From: an uncultured Lachnospiraceae bacterium
GTDB lineage: Bacteria; Bacillota; Clostridia; Lachnospirales; Lachnospiraceae
Reading direction: 5' to 3'
Assembly (NCBI GenBank): GCA_948473115.1
Contig: CAOKWI010000033.1
Span: forward strand, 1 to 44,532
Length of the DNA: 44,532 nt
Part shown: positions 13,790 through 22,768 of the stretch, piece by piece
How the letters are laid out: each line of letters starts with the position of its first letter
Numbering within the stretch: position 1 is the first letter of the stretch
Notes under the pieces: generated by a model
What the model was told of the DNA's origin: nothing
The model's database searches: none
The model's input: only the letters and a program-made list of their open reading frames with translations
Translations under genes and position numbers: made by a program

Positions 13790-15504
13790 ACAGGTTTAGG
13801 GATTGGTGGAAACAGGACAAAAGATATCTGACCATGATAAAGGCTGTGCTGCTGGCGCTTTTGCCGGTGCTGTGCTGCCTGGTGTACTGTGCTGCCCAGG
13901 GGAGGAGTCTGGCGGAGGTTTATCTGCCCTGTTCCGAGTGGAATGACGAGTTGTTCTATTATAAGCAGGTGGAGGGGATTGTCAATTTCGGATATCCCCA
14001 GGGATATTTCGGGTTTAATGAAAGCCATGCGCTGAAGCTGTCCTTTGCGGCATGGAGTCCCGTGCTGGTATTTCCCTGGATCCTATGGGGTGTGCTGTTC
14101 GGCTGGAACATGATGTCCCCGGTGATCTGTAATATCCTGCTGATGACGGCGGCCTGTTTCTTGTTCGTCTGGCTTGTAAGGCCCGGCTGGAAGCAGCTTG
14201 GCATTACGGCGCTGTTGTTTTGCCTGTATACGCCCTTTGTGCGGTATATGCTTTCGGTGATGCCGGAAGTGATCTGTTTCAGTCTGCTGATTGTTTTTTA
14301 CAGCCTGGCGGTGAATTACCTGAACAGGGAGAAACCATATAAACTGGCGCTCCTTTTTTCCCTGTCCGGGGTATTGACGCTGATGCGGCCTTATATGCTG
14401 CTGTTTATGCTGCTTCCGGCTTATTTCTGGATCCGGAAGGGCAGGTGGAAGGGGCTGCTTGGTTCCGGGATTGTATTTGCAGTGGTGCTGGCTGTGTACG
14501 CGGCGATCAAACATTACCTGGGAGCGGAATATTTTGCGCCGCTGTTCTTTACGGACTGGGTGGAGGCCTTTTTTCAGAAGGGACTGTTGGGCGGTATCCG
14601 GTATACGCTGGGGAAACTGTATTATGCGGCGTCATCTTTCAAGGGGCACACCGTACAGGGGTTCCGCACGGGACTGGCATCGGGAGCTTTCTTTGCCGGA
14701 TATCTGGTTATGCTGCTGGTGCTGCTGGGACAGAGCGTGAAAGATTTCTTCTCACTGCGGCTGCTTGGGGGACAGCCGGACAGCGGGGGGGAAGAGAATC
14801 GGGAGACTGCCCGGGATGCGGCAGTGGACAGTGGAAAATTAGGGCATCCAGCGGCGGATAGTGGGGAATTAGGACACCTGGCGGCCGACAGTGCCAGACG
14901 CAGGGAAGCCTTAAAAAAGCAGCTGACCATAGAAGTGCATTTTGTGATCAGCCTGGTGGCCATGCTGTTTGCGCTGCTGTTAATGTATAAGCTGACGGAA
15001 GGAAGTAAGCACCTGCTGACGTTTATGGCTGCAGGCGTGTTCCTGATCGGGATACTGGAGACAAAGTATTATAAGAAAGCAGTTTTGATAGGAGCCACAT
15101 TTGCCTATTTCTATTCTTATATGGCGGTGACCCCCTACGATTATCAGGTGCCCTTTGCGGAGGAACAGCGGGTGGCTCAGGTGGAGGAATGGCAGGAAGC
15201 GCTGGAGGATGTGCTGATCCTGGATCAGCACGCGGCTCCGGGGTATGAGAATTCTGTGATATGGGTGTTGTGGGATCAGGGAGCAGGGGGCAGCAGGAAT
15301 GTGAAATGGCAGCTTCTGTATGCGCTTCCGGAAGGCTTTGGGATCAGCTGCTGTAAAAGGGAATATGTGCTGCAGCATTTTGGGGAATTGCAGAGCCGTT
15401 ATATTGCGACCCTTGCAGGCGGGGAAGTGGATGTAAGATGCCGTGAGGCCGGATATACGGAATGGAACAGGGATGCGGATATGGTGCTCTATCAGATTAA
15501 CTGA
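13786..15504 (+). CDS. Polytopic membrane protein, GT-C-like (572 aa)
   Basis: About 11 TMs. The first outside loop has SEWNDELFYYKQ (N53-D54-E55), an Asp-Glu pair placed as in GT-C transferases, followed by a GYPQGYFGFNE stretch. A cytoplasmic loop (about 325-383) is hydrophilic and contains a 10-residue repeat (xADSGxLGHx). A soluble C-terminal region (about 455-572) would face outside. No precise family is recognised. Its ATG overlaps the stop of the GtrB/ArnC-like gene (ATGA), so it is the likely user of the lipid-linked sugar made by that enzyme. The next gene is convergent with only 29 bases between them and no terminator visible. Confidence 0.7.
   Translation: MNRFRDWWKQDKRYLTMIKAVLLALLPVLCCLVYCAAQGRSLAEVYLPCSEWNDELFYYKQVEGIVNFGYPQGYFGFNESHALKLSFAAWSPVLVFPWILWGVLFGWNMMSPVICNILLMTAACFLFVWLVRPGWKQLGITALLFCLYTPFVRYMLSVMPEVICFSLLIVFYSLAVNYLNREKPYKLALLFSLSGVLTLMRPYMLLFMLLPAYFWIRKGRWKGLLGSGIVFAVVLAVYAAIKHYLGAEYFAPLFFTDWVEAFFQKGLLGGIRYTLGKLYYAASSFKGHTVQGFRTGLASGAFFAGYLVMLLVLLGQSVKDFFSLRLLGGQPDSGGEENRETARDAAVDSGKLGHPAADSGELGHLAADSARRREALKKQLTIEVHFVISLVAMLFALLLMYKLTEGSKHLLTFMAAGVFLIGILETKYYKKAVLIGATFAYFYSYMAVTPYDYQVPFAEEQRVAQVEEWQEALEDVLILDQHAAPGYENSVIWVLWDQGAGGSRNVKWQLLYALPEGFGISCCKREYVLQHFGELQSRYIATLAGGEVDVRCREAGYTEWNRDADMVLYQIN
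14821..14900 (+). repeat. 30-bp in-frame tandem repeat inside a membrane protein gene
   Basis: Units at 14821-14850 and 14851-14880 plus a partial third encode AVDSGKLGHP, AADSGELGHL and AADSARR. It lies in a predicted cytoplasmic loop, so copy number could vary without disrupting the fold. Confidence 0.75.
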
Positions 15505-15533
15505 CGGAGCACCATTTGTGATAGTGGTTTGTC

Positions 15534-16970
15534 CTACAGATTTCCGAGAAGTTCGATAATGTGTCGGGCAATCCGGATGCGGCCTTCCTCGTTGGGATGG
15601 CATCCGTCAGCTGTGAAGTCCCAGACATTGGATTCGTCAACCCCGAGGTCGTGATAATTGTCAAGGCAGTGGATATTCAGTTCCTCAGCCAATGCGATCG
15701 CCGCATCCACATAGTCGGTCAGGCTGCCTCCGATGTCACTTTTATGCTCCGTGCCATAGGAAAAATATTCGGTAAAGGTGGGAGTCATAATAATAAAACC
15801 GGCGTCGGGAAAGAGAGCCATATACTCCTTCAGGCAACTCCGCAGACCGCCTGTATAGGTAGTAATGTCATAAGGATCTTCAGGGTTTTCTACGGCGGCT
15901 CCCTCGAAATAATCATTCAATCCGTAGTTCAGGACAAAATACAGCTTCTTATCCGAAAGGTCGGTGCCATCCGGCGCAAAGCGCCATGTCCCATTGTCCT
16001 CTGTGCAGTATTCAGCCAGAAATCCGTTCAAAATATTGGGAAAGTCGTTGGTGTCTGGCGAGTCAGTGCTGGCGGCAGAACCGCCCACAGAGCAGTTGTA
16101 GGTGATGGCATCAGAGAATCCCGTCACATATCCGGTGATGGAATAGCTGCCTTCCCCATAAGCGATCACGCTGTCCCCGAAGAAGACGAGACAATAATCG
16201 GACAAATCGGGATAGACAGTGGGATTGTAACGTTCCCTTGCAACCAGCTCCCGCAGCATATTAAAGAGGATCTGGTCGTTGATGGGCGTAATCTGGTTTG
16301 CTTTATCGCAGAAGCAGGTGAGGAAAATTTTCTTTGTCACCTCGACATTTGCGTCAAAGTCAGAGATGTAGTTGTCTGGATTGATAAGCAGCCAGTTTTC
16401 AAATCCCGTGAAGAAAGTACGGATGTTTGTATATACATAGGAATCTTCAATAAAAGTATGATAAACCGTCAGCGTGTCTTCCAGCTGGGTGGGCTCCCTG
16501 CCAAGCCAGTAGGCCAGTGAAGGGTAGGGGAGCATGATCTCGAAATTGACATCAGGGTGTTCGGAGACGAAAGCAAACAGTCCGTCCTGCAGTTCCTGAT
16601 CCCATCGGGAATCATCCTGGCCACAGGATTCCCGGATGATATCGGGATCCAGCAGAAGAAATACGTTTTGGACAGTGTTGCCGGAGGAAAAGATCTCCTG
16701 GAAATAGCGCTGCAGTTCTTCCAGGGATTGGATTTCATAGGAGGAGATCAGGGTGTTAAGCCCGTGGTAGGTGGCAAAATCCTCCTGGGAATAGCTGGAG
16801 GTGGAGTGCATGGACAGGAATACGCTGTCGTAGGAATTCCTTGAAAAGCATCGGAGGTCCCTGCGGAAGGGAGTACTGTTCCACAGAAAAAAAAGGATGC
16901 CTGATACGATGGCAACGCCTGCAGCAGCGATAAGGATAACGGTGAAACGGGATTTCTTTATTGACGCCAT
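15534..16970 (-). CDS. Membrane-anchored SGNH/GDSL hydrolase with an extra N-terminal domain (478 aa)
   Basis: An N-terminal signal anchor (about 8-30) puts the rest outside. The C-terminal domain has all SGNH blocks: FFGDS with S267, a GGS at 296-298, NYGLND with N352-D353, and DGCHP with D455 and H458. Such enzymes add or remove acyl groups on glycans. The 220 residues before it also look SGNH-like but degenerate: YDSVFLSMHSTSS at 47-59, a hydrophobic LLLDPD strand, FEIMLPYPS and NPDNYISDFDANVE, the pattern of DltD/DHHW-type proteins without the catalytic residues. AGGAGG upstream supports the start. It is transcribed against the locus, from the divergent region near 17000. Confidence 0.85.
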   Translation of the reverse strand: MASIKKSRFTVILIAAAGVAIVSGILFFLWNSTPFRRDLRCFSRNSYDSVFLSMHSTSSYSQEDFATYHGLNTLISSYEIQSLEELQRYFQEIFSSGNTVQNVFLLLDPDIIRESCGQDDSRWDQELQDGLFAFVSEHPDVNFEIMLPYPSLAYWLGREPTQLEDTLTVYHTFIEDSYVYTNIRTFFTGFENWLLINPDNYISDFDANVEVTKKIFLTCFCDKANQITPINDQILFNMLRELVARERYNPTVYPDLSDYCLVFFGDSVIAYGEGSYSITGYVTGFSDAITYNCSVGGSAASTDSPDTNDFPNILNGFLAEYCTEDNGTWRFAPDGTDLSDKKLYFVLNYGLNDYFEGAAVENPEDPYDITTYTGGLRSCLKEYMALFPDAGFIIMTPTFTEYFSYGTEHKSDIGGSLTDYVDAAIALAEELNIHCLDNYHDLGVDESNVWDFTADGCHPNEEGRIRIARHIIELLGNL

Positions 16971-17035
16971 GGAAGTTCCTCCTGATAAAAGCTATATAAA
17001 ATTTATAGCATATTTTGAATATAAAAGAAAGAGAA

Positions 17036-17064
17036 TTTACAAGGTTTCTATTTTCGGTTACAAT
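17036..17064 (+). promoter_or_regulatory. Promoter of the GtrII-like gene
   Basis: TTTACA (17036-17041), 17-nt spacer, TACAAT (17059-17064). The expected start near 17071 leaves a leader of about 20 nt with AAAGGG 7 nt before the ATG. It probably drives 17091-22410 as one transcript. Confidence 0.75.
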
Positions 17065-17090
17065 TAATAAAATATGGAAAGGGTAAATGA

Positions 17091-18749
17091 ATGAAGGAAT
17101 ATAAAGAGAATTTTTGGGCTCTTTGTAAAAACAGAGTATATTTGCTGCTTTTGATCCTCACGGCGGCTTTTTCTTATGGTTTCATGGTAATGCATCATAC
17201 GGTGGGGATTGACGATACGCCATATGCCTACTATTTCCAGGAGGGGCTGGTGGCAATCGTAGGTCGCTGGGTATTGTACCTGCTGAATCAAGTATTTTCC
17301 ATTGGGGAGTTTGCCCCAATGATGACGGATTTGGCGGGAGTGCTGATTATGATGGCGGCGGTGACTGTGTGGGCAGCGTTGTTCAGGGCTGTGTTAAAAG
17401 AGAAAGTGCCGGAGTGGGGGTATCTTTTTTTTGCTGCCGTTTTTTTGTCCTGCCCGTTGATCAGCGAGGTTTACACTTACTACCTTCACAACGGGATATC
17501 CATCGGATATCTCTGTGCGGGGATCAGTCTGTGTTTCCTCAGGCAGTGGTGGGGGAACAGAAGAAAACTGCGGTGGTTTGCGGGTGCGGCCTGCTTCCTG
17601 TGGATTGCCATAGGATGTTATGAATCTTTTATGGTAGTGTGGCTGCTGGGGGTGTGCCTGCTGCTCCTGTCGGAATGTTACTGCGGGGTCAGGCCCAGGG
17701 TTATTCTATCCCTGTGCATGTCTGCCGGGGCGGCGCTCTGCGCCCTGATCCTGCGCAGCCTTATGACGGCGGCGGTGACGGGGATCTTTGGTCTGGGTTA
17801 CCTGAAAGAGGAGGCTGTCCACCGGTCTGTGACGGAGATGGCATCCTGGATGCTGGCGCCTGGGGCAGGAGCTGAATTTACCATGCTGTTAAAGCGGGTC
17901 TATGTGATGTACGGTGTCTTTGCCTTGGCCTATTTTCCCATTAAGATCTTTGTGCTGGCATCTGTTTTCCTGTTCGGATACGGTATCTATGGCAGCATCC
18001 GCAAAAGAAACCCCTGGATCCTGGCGTTGACCCTGGGGAGTTTTGTGGTCTCGTTTCTGCTGGTCGTTGTGGAGGGCAAGGCAACGCTCTACCGCGCGGC
18101 TCAGTTCCTGCCGGTTGTCTGCGGGTACGGGGCGCTTCTGCTGTGCTTCGGTCTGCAGGAGGTAAAGGGCAGCCGCCTGCTTTGCGGGAGGAGGATTGTG
18201 GGGAAACTGTGCAGCGGCGCGGTGCTCGCCTTGCTCTGTGTGATCCTGTGGAACCAGTGTGCGGATATGAACCGTTGGTTTTATGTGGATTATATAAAAT
18301 ATGAAGCGGCAAAGGAGACTGTGGACAGGGTGGCTTGTGAGCTGGAACGCAGCTTTGCGCCGGCGGACAAGCCGGTGGTGTTTACCGGGGAATACCGGAT
18401 CCCCCGGGATCTGGTGCAGGCAGCCTTTGTGCCGTATGATTCAGAGACCTTTTACCGGATGAAGCGGTGGACGGATCCCATAGACGGGCATTTACTGGAA
18501 AAGTTTTACAGGGATTACGGTGTGTGGGTGGCGCAGACCCCGGCACTGTCCGTGATCGAATGGGGACGGTACGCTTTTGACACGGATGAGGAGCTTGCCA
18601 GGTTTTTCCATATGCACGGGCATGAGCTGCAGCCCTGCCTTCAGCCGGAGAAATACGGGGAGGCGGAGACGGCTTCCCTGGAACTGCCCAGGTTCCCCCG
18701 GGAGGGTTCCATTGTGGATATGGGGGACTATATCATTGTACATTTTTAA
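17091..18749 (+). CDS. GtrII-like membrane glucosyltransferase (552 aa)
   Basis: Matches the Glucos_trans_II (GtrII) pattern: a TM, then HHTVGIDDTPYAYYF (D41-D42) and GRW at 58-60 before the second TM, followed by about 10 more TMs and a soluble C-terminal domain (about 400-552). In phage serotype-conversion systems GtrII takes glucose from undecaprenyl phosphate, made by GtrB, and adds it to a glycan outside the membrane. A second GtrII-like gene lies at 31843 next to a GtrB-like gene. This copy has its own strong promoter and a good ribosome binding site. The sugar transferred need not be glucose. Confidence 0.8.
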   Translation: MKEYKENFWALCKNRVYLLLLILTAAFSYGFMVMHHTVGIDDTPYAYYFQEGLVAIVGRWVLYLLNQVFSIGEFAPMMTDLAGVLIMMAAVTVWAALFRAVLKEKVPEWGYLFFAAVFLSCPLISEVYTYYLHNGISIGYLCAGISLCFLRQWWGNRRKLRWFAGAACFLWIAIGCYESFMVVWLLGVCLLLLSECYCGVRPRVILSLCMSAGAALCALILRSLMTAAVTGIFGLGYLKEEAVHRSVTEMASWMLAPGAGAEFTMLLKRVYVMYGVFALAYFPIKIFVLASVFLFGYGIYGSIRKRNPWILALTLGSFVVSFLLVVVEGKATLYRAAQFLPVVCGYGALLLCFGLQEVKGSRLLCGRRIVGKLCSGAVLALLCVILWNQCADMNRWFYVDYIKYEAAKETVDRVACELERSFAPADKPVVFTGEYRIPRDLVQAAFVPYDSETFYRMKRWTDPIDGHLLEKFYRDYGVWVAQTPALSVIEWGRYAFDTDEELARFFHMHGHELQPCLQPEKYGEAETASLELPRFPREGSIVDMGDYIIVHF

Positions 18750-18833
18750 TTTCAGGGCATTTCCCTGTATACAGTGTGCAGAGGGCAGGAAAGTGACTGG
18801 AAGACTGTGCGGGACAGAAGGAGGAAAGTTACG

Positions 18834-20543
18834 GTGGAGACGGACGGAAAGAAAAGAGAATATATAGAGTGGCTTGTTTCCGCGTGCCTGACGTTTTTGT
18901 CATTGGCTGTTTTGTGGAAAACATCGGGCTGTTTCTTTGAGACCAATGATGACGGCTTTATGGCGGAGATCCTTTCAGGATCCCTGGGCGGGAAGCCGGA
19001 ACCGCATATAGTTTACGTGAATTATTTCCTTTCGTACCCCGTTTCGCTTTTATACAGAATCACCATTCAGATTCCCTGGTACGGATTACTGCTTTTGGCA
19101 TATCAGTTCCTTTCTTACACTGCCATGCTCCAGAGTGCGTTCAGCAGGGGGAAGGAGTGGAGGAGCCGAGTGCTGGCAGCAGGTCTTGTAGCGGCCTGTT
19201 TTCTGCTGAATCTCTATACCATGGTGCTTCTGGAGTATACTTCCACGGCTGCGCTGATGGCTGTAAGCGGGTATGTGTGTCTGCTTCTGAACCGGGACAG
19301 GAAGCGTGGGAGGGTACTGTTTTGCGCGTTTGAGTTTCTGGCGTTTTTGCTCCGTAGTGATGCCATGCTGATGATCCAGATTTTAGGGTTTGGGGTCTGC
19401 GCAGGGGAATTTTGGACAGAGTCCGAAGGAGAGAGGAAGGCATGGCTGTGCAGGACGGGCAGGCTTGTGTTGGGCGTGGCAGTCATTGTCCTGCTCGGGT
19501 CCCTGGGGACGGCTATAGGGTACAGGGGAGAGCACTGGAAGGATTACGACAGGTCGAAAGAGGCGATAGTAGATCTTTTTGACTATTATGGTACTCCGGA
19601 GTATGACGAGGTAAAGGATATCCTGGATGGATATGGGGTAACGGCCACAGAATACAGGGCTTTCCGCCAGTATATGCTGCTTAGCTCCAAGTTTGGTCCT
19701 GACTGCCTGGAGGAACTTGCAGATTATAGGAAAAGCACGCAGACAGAGGAAGTATCCATTCCAGGGATTGTGCGGAAGGCTCTGGAAATGCGGGGTGACG
19801 CACATTTTTACGGGATGTGGAAGGCTTTGCTGGCAGCCTGTGCGGCATTGATCCTGTGGATCTTTCTGGAAAGGCGGTGGGCGATGTTCCTGCCAATGGT
19901 CTTCCTGGTAACAGGCAGTGTGATGACGGAAGGGTATTTGATTTATCGGGGCAGGCTGCCCCAGAGGGTGATATTGCCGCTCTACTTTGGAGAAATTGTT
20001 TTTACGGTGGTTATATTGCTTCGGGGATATCTGTCCGGGAAAGGGGGGTGCGGAAGGCTTCGCCGGGTGGTGATCTGTCTGTCGGCTCTGGCTGTGGCGG
20101 CAGCCTGTGTTTCTTCGGGAAGGCGGCAGTATGATTCTGCCCAAATGCAACGTCATTGGCAGGCGGCTTACAGAGAGCGGCTGGCAGAGATTTACGGATA
20201 TTGTGGCATGAACCCGGAGAACAGATATATTCTGAGCGTTGGAGTGATTAATGACTACCGGTCGGATGTATTGGAGACAAGATTGGCAGGCTGGCATAAT
20301 TGTGCGTATGACAGTACCTGGCTATCCTACAGCCCGGTGGTAAATGATTTCCTGCGTGGATATCTGGACGGCCAGGAGGACAGGATACGCCTGATTGTCA
20401 AGGATGATGGACAGGAAGAGGAACATCCTACGGTGGCATACCTGGCTGAGGCGCTGGGGAAAACACCTGTGCTGGAGGAGACGCTCAGCCTGTCCTCAGA
20501 GGAAGAGAACGAATATCTGGTGTGGTCCTTTGGGGAACTGTGA
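18834..20543 (+). CDS. Polytopic membrane protein, GT-C-like (569 aa)
   Basis: About 11 TMs. The first outside loop reads FFETNDDGFMAEI (N38-D39-D40), again acidic residues just after TM1, then YVNYFLSYPVSLLYR. A soluble loop at about 235-310 and a C-terminal extracellular domain of about 130 residues are present. No family is named with confidence. I choose GTG at 18834 because AAGGAGG lies 9 nt upstream; the open frame extends 20 codons further without a ribosome binding site. It follows the GtrII-like gene by 84 nt and precedes a DUF6044-like gene by 31 nt, so the three are probably co-transcribed. Confidence 0.65.
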   Translation: METDGKKREYIEWLVSACLTFLSLAVLWKTSGCFFETNDDGFMAEILSGSLGGKPEPHIVYVNYFLSYPVSLLYRITIQIPWYGLLLLAYQFLSYTAMLQSAFSRGKEWRSRVLAAGLVAACFLLNLYTMVLLEYTSTAALMAVSGYVCLLLNRDRKRGRVLFCAFEFLAFLLRSDAMLMIQILGFGVCAGEFWTESEGERKAWLCRTGRLVLGVAVIVLLGSLGTAIGYRGEHWKDYDRSKEAIVDLFDYYGTPEYDEVKDILDGYGVTATEYRAFRQYMLLSSKFGPDCLEELADYRKSTQTEEVSIPGIVRKALEMRGDAHFYGMWKALLAACAALILWIFLERRWAMFLPMVFLVTGSVMTEGYLIYRGRLPQRVILPLYFGEIVFTVVILLRGYLSGKGGCGRLRRVVICLSALAVAAACVSSGRRQYDSAQMQRHWQAAYRERLAEIYGYCGMNPENRYILSVGVINDYRSDVLETRLAGWHNCAYDSTWLSYSPVVNDFLRGYLDGQEDRIRLIVKDDGQEEEHPTVAYLAEALGKTPVLEETLSLSSEEENEYLVWSFGEL

Positions 20544-20574
20544 GGGGCAGGAGACAATTGCCTGAACGGAGATT

Positions 20575-22410
20575 ATGAGATGGAAGAACTGCGAACGGAT
20601 GAATAAACGGATAAATGAGTGGATGACAAAACTGAATCAATTTCTGGACTGGCTGGACAGGGCGCCTCTGTGGTGGGCAGGTTTTTTGTTCCTTGGGATA
20701 ACCTTTCTGCCCTATGTGATCCTGGGTGAGGGCAGTGTGTTCCCCATCCATGACCAGTTGGACGAGACGCTGCTGACCTATGTGTTAAGTGCAAGGCATC
20801 TTTTTCAGGGCGGGAATGCAGCAGTGTTCCCTGAACTCCTGGGCGGGATCCGCGCAAGCGGCATGCAGCCTTCCGCCGTCCTGTTTATTCCGCTGTACAG
20901 GTTTTTGCCGGTGTTTGCGGCGTTTGTGGTACAGTACCTGATCGTAAGCGCGGCGGGGTTTTTCGGCATGTATGGCAGTGTGAAGGAGATGACGGGGAGC
21001 AGTATTCTTGCCCTGGCGGCCGCAGGCTGCTTTTGTCTTCTGCCGACACTGCCCGTCTATGGCCTGTCAGCCATGGGGGTGCCGCTGCTGCTGTACTGCT
21101 TTCTATGCCTGTATCAGAAAAAGCATGTGGCAGGCAGTTTTGTGGGAATCCTGTTTTTTGGGCTGACCACCCATCTGGTGTTGATCGGGTATGTGGCGCT
21201 GGGGTTCTGGCTGCTGGCAATTTTCTGGCTGCTGGCAAAGAAGCGCCCCAACCGTCCGGTCGTTCTGGGCTTTGTGTGGCTGACCGGAATTTATATCGCT
21301 GTGAACCATAGCCTGTTTGGGGAATTGCTGCTGGGAAAGAGCGGTTATACCAGCCACAGGGAAGAACTGGTGAATTACGCGATGCCCTTTTGGAAGACTG
21401 TGGCGGATGTGTTTTGCAACAGCGCCCAGCATGCCCCCTCCCTGCATCGGTGGCTGATCCTGCCAGTGTGTCTTTCCTTGATCCTGGGATTTATTTTCCG
21501 GAAAAAATTAGGCGAAGAGGGACGCAGCCGGCTGCCTTGGGCCTGGCTCGGCCTGGCAGTGCTGGCGGGGATAGCCCTGTTGTACGGGTTCTGCCATCTG
21601 CCCTTTGTGGTGGATTTTAAGAACGGCTGCAGCGGATTCCTGCGGTTTTTTCAGCTGGAGCGGTTTTACTGGCTGTATCCGGCAGGGTGGTATCTGGAAT
21701 TTATGCTCTGCTTTTCCCTGTGGTGGAATGATGGCGCCCGGGAGCAGGAGGAGATCTGCGCCGGGGGGAGAAGCATCCCTGCGGGGAAATATCTTGAGAG
21801 GAAGCATCTTGCATGGAAAAGCCTGGTGCTGGCGTGCCTGCTGTATCCTGTTTTGCAGGAAATCAAGCCGGAGTCAAATTTTTACCTGAATGTCAACCAG
21901 ATGAACAACGGTTCCGGCGTTACCGGATATATCACCTGGGAAAGCTACTATGCGGAGGAACTGATGGCACAGCTGGAGGATGTGATAGGCAGGGATATGT
22001 CCTCCTACCGTGTGGCACATCTGGGCATGAGTCCCGCCCCTTCCCTGATGCATGGTTTCTATACGGTAGACGGGTATTCCAATAATTATCCGCTGGAGTA
22101 TAAGCATCTGTTCCGCAGGATCATTGCGAAGGAGCTTGTGAAAAATGAGCAGACAAGGCTGTACTTTGACGAATGGGGGAGCCGCTGTTATCTTTTTAAC
22201 GGCGCCACCGGCAATGCCTGGATGCTCGGAAAGGCGGTGGATGTCAAGTATGTAGGCCTGGAACTTGACATGGAGGCCCTGCGGGAACTGGATTGTGAAT
22301 ACCTTTTTTCCGCGGGGGAGATCCAGGACTTTGAAAAAATGGGATTGACTTTTCTGGGATATTATGAGACCGATGACAGCTATTGGGGCGTGTGGCTCTA
22401 CCAATTATGA
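20575..22410 (+). CDS. DUF6044-like polytopic membrane protein (611 aa)
   Basis: I recognise DUF6044 features: FLPYVILGEGSVFPIHDQLDETLLTYVL (H59-D60, D63-E64) after TM1, then ELLGGI and ASGMQPSAVLFIPLY. About 12 TMs are followed by an outside C-terminal domain with GFYTVDGYSNNYPLEYKH and a WGSRCYLFN segment. A paralogue at 37112 shares HDQLD, the DGYSNNYP motif and the WGNRCYLY segment. The layout resembles YfhO/GT-C proteins; the HDQLD acidic cluster may be catalytic. Function in this family is not known to me beyond its association with glycan loci. The ribosome binding site (GGAG close to the ATG) is weak, so a start a few codons later is possible. Confidence 0.75.
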   Translation: MRWKNCERMNKRINEWMTKLNQFLDWLDRAPLWWAGFLFLGITFLPYVILGEGSVFPIHDQLDETLLTYVLSARHLFQGGNAAVFPELLGGIRASGMQPSAVLFIPLYRFLPVFAAFVVQYLIVSAAGFFGMYGSVKEMTGSSILALAAAGCFCLLPTLPVYGLSAMGVPLLLYCFLCLYQKKHVAGSFVGILFFGLTTHLVLIGYVALGFWLLAIFWLLAKKRPNRPVVLGFVWLTGIYIAVNHSLFGELLLGKSGYTSHREELVNYAMPFWKTVADVFCNSAQHAPSLHRWLILPVCLSLILGFIFRKKLGEEGRSRLPWAWLGLAVLAGIALLYGFCHLPFVVDFKNGCSGFLRFFQLERFYWLYPAGWYLEFMLCFSLWWNDGAREQEEICAGGRSIPAGKYLERKHLAWKSLVLACLLYPVLQEIKPESNFYLNVNQMNNGSGVTGYITWESYYAEELMAQLEDVIGRDMSSYRVAHLGMSPAPSLMHGFYTVDGYSNNYPLEYKHLFRRIIAKELVKNEQTRLYFDEWGSRCYLFNGATGNAWMLGKAVDVKYVGLELDMEALRELDCEYLFSAGEIQDFEKMGLTFLGYYETDDSYWGVWLYQL

Positions 22411-22459
22411 GTAACTTATGATTTTTTCCTTAATTTTCTTTTAAAGATTGGCGGTTTAT

Positions 22460-22488
22460 TTTACTATATCCCAAAACTATGCTATACT
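22460..22488 (+). promoter_or_regulatory. Promoter of the GT52/ABC/GT2 segment
   Basis: TTTACT (22460-22465), 17-nt spacer, TATACT (22483-22488). It is the only good promoter between 17036 and the end of the plus-strand locus and may drive the genes from 22769 onward. Confidence 0.6.
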
Positions 22489-22549
22489 ACATAACGCCGG
22501 AATTTACCGTGCTGCGCCGGCTAAACGCATATAGCCGGCGTTATGTAGT
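22486..22549 (+). repeat. 15-bp inverted repeat with a mutually exclusive internal palindrome
   Basis: ACTACATAACGCCGG (22486-22500) is the exact complement of 22535-22549. Inside, GCCGGCTA (22515-22522) pairs exactly with TAGCCGGC (22532-22539). The two stems share bases 22535-22539, so they cannot form together. The outer arm starts within the -10, so it could act at the DNA level or, truncated to about 7 bp, in RNA. Confidence 0.6.
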
Positions 22550-22613
22550 CAGGTTATTCGGAAATCTCAGCTGTCAAGCAGTATAGAATAACAAAGATTA
22601 TTTGCAGTAACTA

Positions 22614-22747
22614 TTCACAGCCGGTTTCGCGAAGGCGTTTTTATGCGTTTCTGGCATAAAAACCCGAGACTGCGGGCGCCAAAATGAGCTTTTTTGCTCA
22701 TTTTGTGTGCATCATGTTGCTGTGAGCAGCGAAGCTGTGAACAGTAA
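22614..22747 (+). repeat. Intergenic multi-hairpin element, copy B
   Basis: An outer 8-bp stem (TTCACAGC 22614-22621 with GCTGTGAA 22734-22741) encloses two perfect 9-bp hairpins: TTTTTATGC/GCATAAAAA (22638-22662) and AAAATGAGC/GCTCATTTT (22681-22704). It shares AACCCGAGAC and GTGAACAGTAA with copy A at 2247-2359. Confidence 0.6.
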
Positions 22748-22768
22748 CTATTTGCACGAGGTGTGATT

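Larger units (their letters stand above)
22411..22768 (+). other. Structured 358-bp intergenic region before the GT52-like gene
   Basis: No gene. It contains a promoter (22460-22488), a 15-bp inverted repeat with a competing internal palindrome (22486-22549), and multi-hairpin element copy B (22614-22747). There is no T-run terminator for the upstream gene. Any transcript from the promoter would have a leader of about 270 nt rich in stems. Confidence 0.6.

Noticed and set aside
22486..22549. Terminator for the DUF6044-like gene
   Set aside because: No T-run on either strand after the stem, and it overlaps a promoter.
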